Positions 7,123 to 13,557 of a DNA stretch of 24,917 bases are shown one piece after another. Position 1 is the stretch's first letter; each line of letters opens with the position of its first letter. A program made the position numbers and the translations under genes. The notes beneath the pieces were generated by a model. That model made no database searches and had not been told where the DNA came from. It saw only the letters and a list, made by a program, of their open reading frames with translations. Source of the DNA: Gemmatimonadaceae bacterium (GTDB lineage: Bacteria; Gemmatimonadota; Gemmatimonadetes; Gemmatimonadales; Gemmatimonadaceae); contig JANXUN010000082.1 of NCBI GenBank assembly GCA_025356185.1, forward strand, positions 1-24,917, written 5' to 3'.

Positions 7123-7231
7123 TATTAGAAACTCACTGCTGTGACAACCGCCAGCGACAGTTATAAGCTCTTTCAGATCAACGGCTTACGATTGCAGTTT
7201 TTTTGGCATCGATCGTGCGATAGAGCCAAGT

Positions 7232-7402
7232 ATGCAAGTCAACAGATTACCACCTGACCGCCAAGAGCCGATCGGCATTGTGATTGCTGACGGCCGTCGC
7301 GAAGTGCAGACGCCGCAGTTTTCCGCATTCGTCTGGAGCGCCGCCCCGGAAGAGATCGACTTTCATCTCGACGTCTCGAGCCAGCTCGCGGCAAGCGTGT
7401 AA
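7232..7402 (+). CDS. Small hypothetical protein, 56 residues
   Basis: An ATG at 7232 opens a 56-codon frame ending TAA at 7400-7402: starts MQVNRLPPDRQEPIGIVIAD, has FSAFVWSAAPEEIDFHLDV, ends SSQLAASV. The composition is balanced and protein-like, with no membrane segment or signal peptide and no cysteine. It lies between an AT-rich regulatory-looking interval and a strong terminator hairpin (7450-7477), i.e. it has the layout of a free-standing transcription unit. The SD is poor; a GTG at 7280 is an alternative start (40 residues). I recognise no family. Confidence rests on context and composition only. Confidence 0.45.
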   Translation: MQVNRLPPDRQEPIGIVIADGRREVQTPQFSAFVWSAAPEEIDFHLDVSSQLAASV

Positions 7403-7449
7403 GACCATTTGCTCGCGCGAGTCACGCGAGTTCGCTCTTGGAAACGTGA

Positions 7450-7477
7450 AAGGCGCCGGCAGACATGCCGGCGCCTT
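7450..7477. terminator. Strong bidirectional hairpin terminator between convergent units
   Basis: AAGGCGCCGGCA (7450-7461) pairs perfectly with TGCCGGCGCCTT (7466-7477) around the loop GACA, a 12-bp GC-rich stem. It sits between the 3' end of the small + strand frame and the 3' end of the - strand histone-like gene. The following U-tracts are short (CGCGTTTA on +, TTTCACGTTT on -), so it could serve both directions, possibly with Rho. Confidence 0.7.
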
Positions 7478-7516
7478 CGCGTTTACGCAAACTACTAGAC
7501 TGCTCTAACGAGCAGA

Positions 7517-7813
7517 TTACGCAGCGGCAGGAGCCGGTGCAGCGGCCTTCTTGGCGCGCTTGGTGGACTTGCGAGCTTTCTTGGCGCCTTTTTTCTTAGC
7601 AGCCTTGCGGCCGCCTTTCTTGGCAGCCTTACGCGCGCCCTTCTTTGCAGCCTTACGCGCGCCTTTCTTTGCGGCCTTACGAGCGCCTTTCTTCGCGCCC
7701 TTTTTGGCAGCCTTACGCGCGCCCTTCTTCGCAGCCTTACGCGCGCCCTTCTTTGCAGCCTTGCGGCCACCCTTCTTCGCCGCTTTCTTCGCAGCTTTCT
7801 TGGCAGGAGCCAT
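7517..7813 (-). CDS. Histone H1-like lysine/alanine-repeat DNA-binding protein
   Basis: A 98-residue, extremely basic protein built from repeats of the octapeptide RKAAKKGA (about six near-perfect copies between residues 17 and 72), flanked by MAPAKKAAKKAAKK and a tail ending KKAAAPAPAAA. One unit carries a 4-residue KKGA insertion that breaks the phase. It has no globular part. Such KAAKK-repeat proteins (AlgP/Hc1-like, H1 C-terminal-domain-like) bind DNA non-specifically and help compact the nucleoid; that role is inferred from composition. At the DNA level it is a tandem 24-base repeat, prone to copy-number change. The start ATG (7811-7813) has a good SD, AGGAGAG, 7 bases upstream. Monocistronic, with a hairpin terminator downstream at 7450-7477. 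Confidence 0.88.
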   Translation of the reverse strand: MAPAKKAAKKAAKKGGRKAAKKGARKAAKKGARKAAKKGAKKGARKAAKKGARKAAKKGARKAAKKGGRKAAKKKGAKKARKSTKRAKKAAAPAPAAA

Positions 7814-7820
7814 GATACAA

Positions 7821-7836
7821 CTCTCCTATTCAGGAG
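7821..7836 (-). promoter_or_regulatory. SD-sequestering mini-hairpin in the histone-like gene leader
   Basis: On the - strand CTCCT-GAAT-AGGAG forms a perfect 5-bp stem with a 4-base loop (7823-7836). The AGGAG arm is the core of the ribosome binding site AGGAGAG (7821-7827), 7 bases from the ATG. The small stem could damp translation in a temperature- or protein-dependent way. Confidence 0.45.
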
Positions 7837-8341
7837 GTTCTGGCGCTCCCTTTCCCCCGGTGGAAAGGTGAGCTCACGCGACGTGGACGTGCCGAGGCAC
7901 GAAGTCGTCGCGCGCTACACGGCCTCGGAGAGGCACATGCAGTCGATGATCTGCGCGTGATGATACGCAGATACGAATGCGGTGGACCGTGAACGCGATG
8001 ACCGCGTGCGGGTCGAAGGATGGCACTCGCTCAACGCGAGATTCGCGGAGCGATTGGAGGGCGCGCCACTCGTGGGGCGCAGCGCCGGTGTCGTCGCGAA
8101 GACGACAGAGCTGATCGACGCGAACGGCGTCGACGACAACACCGCGGACGGAAACCCCGTGCCGCTGGTGAAACGATCGGTCGCGACTGCGACCCTAGAC
8201 TTCAGGTGGAACTCGTGTCGGCTTATCGCCACGCGTTTCCAGTTAGGCTCGCGAGCCCAAACGACCTCGAGATTCGTGAACTTCGAAAACTCATGGCGCC
8301 GGGATGTGGACATCACACGCAAGTCGTTGTAGTGACGCGAA

Positions 8342-8380
8342 TATACGCGTGGATAATTCCATCGCGCAATAGCGCGTATA
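8342..8380. repeat. Nested inverted repeat upstream of tdh
   Basis: TATACGCG (8342-8349) pairs with CGCGTATA (8373-8380). Overlapping the right arm is a small stem CGCGC-AATA-GCGCG (8363-8376), so the two pairings exclude each other in part. It is AT-richer than its surroundings and about 190 bases upstream of the tdh start. It could be an operator or a promoter-proximal structure; no consensus promoter was identified with confidence. Confidence 0.4.
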
Positions 8381-8566
8381 AAGAACGCGCGCGATTACAG
8401 AAGGCAACATTTCCAATGCGTCGCGATTTTTGGCCTACCATGCGACCAAACCGTATGCGAGTTTTGACCCGCGCACGGTTGGTGCGCGCGATGACTCGAC
8501 CGGCGCGTTGCACCCAATCTCCCTTGGGAATGTGATGGCGGTTGTGCAGATCTTCCTGGAGCGCCA

Positions 8567-9589
8567 GTGAAAGCGTTGGTCAAAACGTCGGCTCAAAAAG
8601 GGCTGACGCTCACCGAAGTCCCCGAACCGACAATCCGCGACGATGAAGTGCTCATTCGTGTGCGAAGCGCCGGCGTCTGCGGCACCGACGTGCACATTTA
8701 CGAGTGGGACGCATGGGCGGCGGGCCGCTGTAAACCGCCGTTTGTCGTCGGACACGAGTTCGCTGGCGACGTCGTCGCGGTCGGCAGCCTAGTTCACGAC
8801 GTGCATGTCGGCGATCGCGTGACGGCCGAAGGACACATCGTCGACGAGCGTTCGATCTTTAGTCGCACCGGTCAAGCGCACGTCGATCCGAGCACGCGCA
8901 TCATCGGCGTCGATCGTGACGGATGCTTTGCCGATTACATCGCCATGCCGGCCACGAATGTGTGGCACTTAGATGACGCGATCAGCTACGACATCGGCGG
9001 TATTCACGATCCGATGGGCAACGCGTTTCACACGGCGCTCACGGCCGACATTCCTGGCGCGGTCGTGTTGATCACCGGCTGCGGACCAATTGGCGCATTT
9101 GCGGTCGGCATTTGCAAAGCCGCTGGCGCCGCGCGAATCATCGCGACGGATATCAATCCTCGTCGGCTGGAGCTGGCGCGATTGATGGGTGCACACGACG
9201 CAGTGCTTCCCGACGAAGCGTCGCGCGCCGTGAAAGCGGCGTCGGACGGACATGGTGCCGACGTGGTGCTTGAGATGTCCGGCGTTCCCTCTGCCGTGCA
9301 TCAAGCGTTTGCGCTCGCGCGCCCAGGCGGTCGCGTGAACATGTTGGGCATTCCGTCCAAAACGATCGATATCGATTTCGCGTCCGAGATCATTTTTAAA
9401 GGGCTGACGATTTATGGTGTCGTTGGTCGTCGCATGTACGACACGTGGCATCAGATGAGTCGCTTCATTCGCTCGGGCAACTTCGATCCGACGCCTGTCA
9501 TCACGCATCGCCTGCCGCTTGAGGCCGTCGACGATGCGATGGCGCTGATCAAGTCGGGCGAAGCGGGCAAGATTATTTTCCAGCTCTAA
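8567..9589 (+). CDS. tdh: L-threonine 3-dehydrogenase (TDH), lacking the structural-zinc cysteines
   Basis: A zinc-dependent medium-chain dehydrogenase that oxidises L-threonine with NAD+ to 2-amino-3-ketobutyrate, which the adjacent kbl product converts to glycine. 340 residues, aligning without gaps in the part compared with E. coli Tdh (341). Catalytic-zinc ligands are kept: Cys38 (VCGTDVH), His63 and Glu64 (VGHEFAG). The NAD-binding Rossmann motif GCGPIGAFAVG and the acidic IATDINPRR follow; GRRMYDTWHQM matches the TDH signature. Odd: the structural-zinc lobe, four Cys at 93, 96, 99 and 107 in E. coli Tdh, reads Asp93, Ser96, Ser99 and Asp107 here while flanking residues (EGHI, IIGVDRDGCF) are conserved. 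Start is GTG with GGAG 5 bases upstream. kbl starts 4 bases after the stop. Sorbitol/butanediol-type dehydrogenase is an alternative, but the kbl neighbour argues for threonine. Confidence 0.9.
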   Translation: MKALVKTSAQKGLTLTEVPEPTIRDDEVLIRVRSAGVCGTDVHIYEWDAWAAGRCKPPFVVGHEFAGDVVAVGSLVHDVHVGDRVTAEGHIVDERSIFSRTGQAHVDPSTRIIGVDRDGCFADYIAMPATNVWHLDDAISYDIGGIHDPMGNAFHTALTADIPGAVVLITGCGPIGAFAVGICKAAGAARIIATDINPRRLELARLMGAHDAVLPDEASRAVKAASDGHGADVVLEMSGVPSAVHQAFALARPGGRVNMLGIPSKTIDIDFASEIIFKGLTIYGVVGRRMYDTWHQMSRFIRSGNFDPTPVITHRLPLEAVDDAMALIKSGEAGKIIFQL

Positions 9590-9593
9590 CGCG

Positions 9594-10793
9594 ATGTCTC
9601 AACTGACCACCGACCTGCAAGCCGATCTCGACGCACTAAAAGCGGCGGGCACGTATAAGCGCCTCAACTATCTCGAGTCGCCGCAGGGTGCGCGCGTGCG
9701 CATGGAAGGGAAAGGCGAAGTCATTGTCCTGTCGTCTAACAATTATCTCGGCCTCTCGAACGAACCGGAGATTGTACAGGCCGGCGTCGACGCACTCGCG
9801 CAGTTTGGCGCAGGCACCGCGTCCGTGCGCTTTATCTGCGGCACCTTCACGATTCACCGTGAACTCGAAGCCGCGCTCGCGCGGTTCGTCGGCACGCCGT
9901 CGTCGCTTTCATTTGTGGCGGCATGGAACGCCAACGAAGCGCTCACGCCAACGATTGCGCGCGAAGGCGACTTTGTGGTGTCGGACGCGTTGAACCACGC
10001 GTCCATCATTGATTCGATTCGCCTCGCCAAAGCGATTACCAAGTGCACCACGGCGGTATACAAGCACGCCGACATGGATGACCTGCGCGACAAATTGCGC
10101 AGCGCAAAAGACGCGAAACGTCGCATCATCTGGACCGACGGCGTGTTCTCGATGGAAGGCGCCATCGCCAAGCTCCCAGAAATCGTACAGCTCGCGCGCG
10201 AGCACGACGCGATTGTTGTTGTCGACGATTCGCACGCGACGGGTGTGCTCGGAAAAACTGGACGTGGTACCGCCGAACATTTTGGCATGCTGGGAGAGGT
10301 CGACATCATCACATCGACGCTTGGCAAAGCGCTGGGGGGCGCAGCCGGCGGATTTGTCGCGGGCCCCGAAGCACTGTGCGACATGATGACGCAGCGTTCG
10401 CGTCCGCAGCTCTTTTCGAACGCACTGCCGCCAACGGTTGCGGCCAGCGCGCTGGCTGCCGTGCACTTCACCGAAGCGCATCCCGAACGCGTCGCGCGCT
10501 TACAGGACAACACGCGCTACTTCCGCACGGCAATTCAAGACGCCGGTTTTCATCCGTTGGCGGGTGATACGCCGATTGTACCGATCATCGTTGGCGAAAC
10601 GGCGGTCGCAATTCGCATGAGCGATATGCTGCTCGATCGCGGCGTGTTCGTGACGGGATTTGGTTTTCCGGTGGTGCCGCAAGGAACAGCGCGACTGCGT
10701 TGTCAGATTTCGGCGGCCCACACGCGCGATGATTTGGATGCGGTGGTCGCGGCGTTCGTGGAAGTGCGAGAGACCGGAGAAGGGAGACGGTAG
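9594..10793 (+). CDS. kbl: 2-amino-3-ketobutyrate CoA ligase (glycine C-acetyltransferase)
   Basis: PLP-dependent alpha-oxoamine synthase that cleaves 2-amino-3-ketobutyrate with CoA into glycine and acetyl-CoA, the second step of threonine catabolism after TDH. 399 residues (E. coli Kbl 398). Seen: LSSNNYLGLSNEPE (47-60), FGAGTASVRFICGTFTIHRELE (substrate/PLP loop), LNHASIIDSIRLAKA, VVVDDSHATGVLGKTGRGTAEH with PLP-ring Asp/His (Asp212, His214), and TSTLGKALGGAAGGFVAG with Schiff-base Lys245. Related AONS-family enzymes (KAS, BioF, ALAS) are excluded mainly by the tdh operon context. The last codons (ETGEGRR) are already built from the purine-rich GAGAC repeat that follows. Confidence 0.95.
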   Translation: MSQLTTDLQADLDALKAAGTYKRLNYLESPQGARVRMEGKGEVIVLSSNNYLGLSNEPEIVQAGVDALAQFGAGTASVRFICGTFTIHRELEAALARFVGTPSSLSFVAAWNANEALTPTIAREGDFVVSDALNHASIIDSIRLAKAITKCTTAVYKHADMDDLRDKLRSAKDAKRRIIWTDGVFSMEGAIAKLPEIVQLAREHDAIVVVDDSHATGVLGKTGRGTAEHFGMLGEVDIITSTLGKALGGAAGGFVAGPEALCDMMTQRSRPQLFSNALPPTVAASALAAVHFTEAHPERVARLQDNTRYFRTAIQDAGFHPLAGDTPIVPIIVGETAVAIRMSDMLLDRGVFVTGFGFPVVPQGTARLRCQISAAHTRDDLDAVVAAFVEVRETGEGRR

Positions 10794-10850
10794 ACAGGAG
10801 ACGAACTGCGAGACTGGAGACGAAAGACTGAGGACCGGAGACGAAAGACT
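10770..10850. repeat. Purine-rich GAGAC repeat between kbl and mpg
   Basis: GAGAC occurs at 10770, 10784, 10798, 10810, 10817 and 10838. Most spacings are multiples of 7 (14, 14, 12, 7, 21). A 14-base unit GGAGACGAAAGACT is repeated exactly at 10816-10829 and 10837-10850. The block starts inside the kbl 3' codons and ends on the first base of the mpg stop triplet, filling the whole gap between the two convergent genes. No terminator hairpin is seen here. Confidence 0.75.
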
Positions 10851-11446
10851 TAGCGCGTCGATTCGCGATACCGAAAACGCAGCGGCCAATCCACCGCTTT
10901 CGTAATGCCGATGCGCGGCCCGATGATCACGCGATCGTCGGCGATGGGTTCTCCACGATAGATCGTGATCGCGTTGGCGCCGGTGAGCATGGTTCCATCC
11001 AACGCGCGGTCGATGCCGAGCGCCGCGCAGAGTTTGCCTGGCCCATCGGCGAGCTGCTTGTCCGTCTTCGCTTTTGCGCGACGTGCGCGCATGCGATCGA
11101 TACCGAGTGTCGGTGCGATTGCGCGAATGAGTACGGCGCTGCCAAAGCCGTCTTCGCGGGTGACGGCGTTCACCATCCAATGCACGCCGTAGCTGAGATA
11201 CACGTAGGCCGTTCCTGGTGGCCCAAACAGGTGCCAGGTCCGCTGCGTGCGTCCGGCGACGGCGTGACACGCGGGATCGTGGGGGCCCAAGTACGCCTCG
11301 GTCTCGACGATGAATCCGCCGACTTCGCCCACTGCATCGGTCATGATAAGGGTGCAGCCTAACAGCTCACGTGCGACCGGAGTCGGGTCGCGGTCGTAGA
11401 AGGCCGCAGAAAGGGGCACTCTTGCTGGCGAGAGAGTCGCTGACAA
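10850..11446 (-). CDS. mpg: DNA-3-methyladenine glycosylase (AAG/MPG family)
   Basis: Monofunctional base-excision glycosylase for alkylated purines and hypoxanthine. Family motifs in order: ARELLGCTLI, GGFIVETEAYLGPHDPACHA (with the catalytic-water Glu in ETEAY), YVYLSYGVHWMVNAV, AVLIRAIAP, LADGPGKLCAALGID and GPRIGITKAVDWPLRFR near the C-terminus. About 189-198 residues, as usual. Start is ambiguous: TTG at 11446 gives 198 residues; GTG at 11419 gives 189 and an N-terminus (MPLSAAFYDRDP) closer to homologues. Both lie in the hairpin at 11413-11455. It is downstream of the NYN gene on the same strand and could be co-transcribed with it. Confidence 0.93.
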   Translation of the reverse strand: MSATLSPARVPLSAAFYDRDPTPVARELLGCTLIMTDAVGEVGGFIVETEAYLGPHDPACHAVAGRTQRTWHLFGPPGTAYVYLSYGVHWMVNAVTREDGFGSAVLIRAIAPTLGIDRMRARRAKAKTDKQLADGPGKLCAALGIDRALDGTMLTGANAITIYRGEPIADDRVIIGPRIGITKAVDWPLRFRYRESTR

Positions 11447-11455
11447 AAGTGCCCC
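11413..11455. repeat. Inverted repeat spanning the mpg start region
   Basis: GGGGCACT (11413-11420) pairs with AGTGCCCC (11448-11455). After one mismatch TTG (11422-11424) pairs with CAA (11444-11446). On the - strand it follows the NYN gene by 27 bases and is followed by CTTTC, so it may be a weak terminator for that gene, or a leader structure covering both possible mpg start codons. Confidence 0.55.
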
Positions 11456-11481
11456 GTTTCTACTGGTAAGAATCCGAACGA

Positions 11482-13554
11482 TTACTTGGCTTTGGCCTTT
11501 TTGGCCGGGGCCTTGGCCGCCGGAGCCTTGGCCGCCGGAGCCTTAGTCGCAGGCGCCTTGGCCGCCTTTTTCGCGGCGGTCTTCGGAGCCTTTTCAACCG
11601 TCTTAGCCGCCTTTTTCACGGCCGTCTTGGTCACGCCCTTGGTTGCGGCCTTTGGCGCGGTCTTGGCCGCCTTCTTAGCCGCGGGCGTGGCAGCGTCACG
11701 ACCCTTGGCTGGGGCGCTGGCCGCCGTTTCTGTCGGTGCCGCTACCGCCGCCGGTGTCGGCGCGGACGGCGCGATGGCACCTGCTGCACCATTCGCGGCG
11801 TTCGCGGCGGAACCGCTGGATGCGCCGACGACGCCGATCATCAGGAGCCCGGCCGGAGGAGCGCCGGGTCCTTTGCCACGGCCACCCACGCCGCGGGCAC
11901 CCATACCGCGAGGTGCTGGCGGAAGGAGCGCCTGAGCCGCTGCCGCAGTGGCCTTTTGCGCATCGTCGACCGTCTTGAGTTGCTCGACGATGGACACCGC
12001 ATCCGCCGCACGTCCGACTTCGAAGTCGTTTCCACGACGACGGAGATCGATCATGTTGGCATCGTGCGCGTCCTGTAGCACGCGTTCGAAGTTGCGGGCA
12101 CTGAGCGATTCGCTGTTACGGCCGAGTAGCTCGAACGCTTTTTGTCGGACCGCACTCGCGCTCGTGGTGTCGTCGCCAGAAACGAGTGCTTCGACCGCGC
12201 GCTTGGTCAGATCAAACGCTTCGCTGCGGGTAAGACGTTCACCACTCGTGCCAATGTTATCAGCAACGTTGGTACCGAATGTCGGCACGGTAAACGCAGC
12301 GGCCGCTGCCACCGCTTCCGGGCGCACTGCATTTGGATCGACGATGTTTTCGTCGCGTGCCGGCCGATCGCCGCGACCGCGGCCACGACCGCGTCGGCTG
12401 CGACCACGATCGTTGTCGCGCTCTCCATTCGCGAGCGGTGCTGCGCCGCTGACCGTGTCGGGGGTTGCAACTGCATCGGCAGTTGGTGCCAACGAAGTTG
12501 CTGGCGTGAGCAGCGATGGCGTCGCGCTCGCTGATGATGCATCGCCTGCATCGGCGAGACGCTCGGTATCGGTCCGTTCACCACGATCACGATCGCGGCC
12601 GCGTCCCCGACGACCACGACGACCACGACGATCATCGCGATCACGTTCCGCGCGCTCCTCACCTTCACGACGCGCATCCGCGGACTCTGCCGGTGCCTCG
12701 GCATTCGCCGTAACTGCATCACCACGCGGCACGTCGACTTCGAGCTGACCGCTGTCGAGCTTGGTGACGTGCAACAGTCCTTTGTGCGCAGCGTCTTGCA
12801 CGAAGCGCGAAAACTTGGGCATGCCGAGATTCTTTTCGTCAAACGACGCGTCGATTTCTTGCATGACTTGCTTGAGTCGATCGGAGCGCATGACATCGCC
12901 ATTGCGTTTCATGCGCATCACGGCCTCTTTGACGAGCTCCCACGGATCCCAGCGCGTGGTTTCGTCTTCGCCCGTTTTCACGAGTCCCGCGAGTGCGTTG
13001 TACGAGTAGTACTCGTCGCAATTCATCACGAGCAGATCGCTGCTCGATTCACGAATGCCGACGCCAATGACGTACTTGCCGTATTCCTTGAGCTTGATGA
13101 CCATGCTCGAGAAGTCGGAGTCGCCCGAGAGCAGCACGAACGTGCCGATTTCGGGGCGCGTGAACACCAGCTCCATCGCGTCGATCGCCAGGCGAATATC
13201 GGTCGCATTCTTTTTCGCGGTGCCGTAGGCCGGCGCGAAGATCAGATCGATCGAGGATTCGGTAAGCGGTACGATGTATTGCGGATAGCGTCGCCAATCG
13301 GCATACGCACGACGGACAGCGACTTTGCCTTTGATAATGTCGGACGAGAGGAGCGTCTTGAGCTCTTCTTGCAGGTCCGACCGGATACCCATCGTGACAT
13401 TGTCAAAATCGATGAGCAGCGCCGCGTTGGGCGCTTGCGAAGGTGGTGCAGCGTTGGGAGAGGTCACAGGCGACACGGCCTGCGGACCGCGATGAAAGGG
13501 GGCGATAATGCGTGACGGTCCGGGCGCGCCCGACCGAGGAAGATGACGACTCAT
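11482..13554 (-). CDS. NYN-domain putative RNase with OST-HTH/LOTUS domain, Arg-rich linkers and histone-like tail
   Basis: 690 residues. The NYN (LabA/DUF88-type PIN-like) domain is at about 43-195: NAALLIDFDNV, KKNATDIRLAIDAM, LLSGDSDFSSMVIKLKEYGK; acidic residues Asp49, Asp119, Asp145 and Asp147 would hold the metal ions. An OST-HTH/LOTUS-like RNA-binding domain follows (about 203-276; WELVKEAVMRMKRNGDVMRSDRLKQ to SGQLEVDVP). Disordered linkers are RGRRG/DR-rich (about 295-330 and 378-400). A second winged-helix-like region at about 440-515 ends DLRRRGNDFEV. The C-terminal ~75 residues are KKAAK/KAPAAKAP repeats like the H1-like protein at 7517-7813. It probably cleaves or binds RNA (inferred). 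The start ATG lies 3 bases after the acyl-CoA ligase stop, with TAGGA overlapping that stop, so the two are coupled. Confidence 0.88.
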   Translation of the reverse strand: MSRHLPRSGAPGPSRIIAPFHRGPQAVSPVTSPNAAPPSQAPNAALLIDFDNVTMGIRSDLQEELKTLLSSDIIKGKVAVRRAYADWRRYPQYIVPLTESSIDLIFAPAYGTAKKNATDIRLAIDAMELVFTRPEIGTFVLLSGDSDFSSMVIKLKEYGKYVIGVGIRESSSDLLVMNCDEYYSYNALAGLVKTGEDETTRWDPWELVKEAVMRMKRNGDVMRSDRLKQVMQEIDASFDEKNLGMPKFSRFVQDAAHKGLLHVTKLDSGQLEVDVPRGDAVTANAEAPAESADARREGEERAERDRDDRRGRRGRRGRGRDRDRGERTDTERLADAGDASSASATPSLLTPATSLAPTADAVATPDTVSGAAPLANGERDNDRGRSRRGRGRGRGDRPARDENIVDPNAVRPEAVAAAAAFTVPTFGTNVADNIGTSGERLTRSEAFDLTKRAVEALVSGDDTTSASAVRQKAFELLGRNSESLSARNFERVLQDAHDANMIDLRRRGNDFEVGRAADAVSIVEQLKTVDDAQKATAAAAQALLPPAPRGMGARGVGGRGKGPGAPPAGLLMIGVVGASSGSAANAANGAAGAIAPSAPTPAAVAAPTETAASAPAKGRDAATPAAKKAAKTAPKAATKGVTKTAVKKAAKTVEKAPKTAAKKAAKAPATKAPAAKAPAAKAPAKKAKAK

Positions 13555-13557
13555 GTC

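Larger units (their letters stand above)
7814..8566. other. 753-base region with no convincing gene
   Basis: This lies between the divergent histone-like gene (-) and tdh (+). Open frames on both strands exist (e.g. 7915-8322 on -, 7982-8332 and 8020-8535 on +), but their translations are Arg/Ser/Thr-rich, lack recognisable motifs and overlap each other, as expected of GC-rich non-coding DNA. Visible structure: CCTTTCC/GGAAAGG stem (7849-7868), perfect palindrome GTGAGCTCAC (7868-7877), CGTGCC-GA-GGCACG (7888-7901), and an inverted repeat at 8342-8380. It most likely holds the promoters and leaders of both neighbours, and possibly a decayed gene. Confidence 0.6.

Noticed and set aside
7551..7871. 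A hydrophobic repeat protein (FFAALRAPFF units) on the + strand.
   Set aside because: It is the mirror translation of the lysine/alanine repeats on the - strand, where an SD and start are present.
7915..8535. Three overlapping frames (one -, two +) in the region upstream of tdh.
   Set aside because: Mutually overlapping, Arg/Ser/Thr-rich, no motif, no SD; none is better supported than the others.
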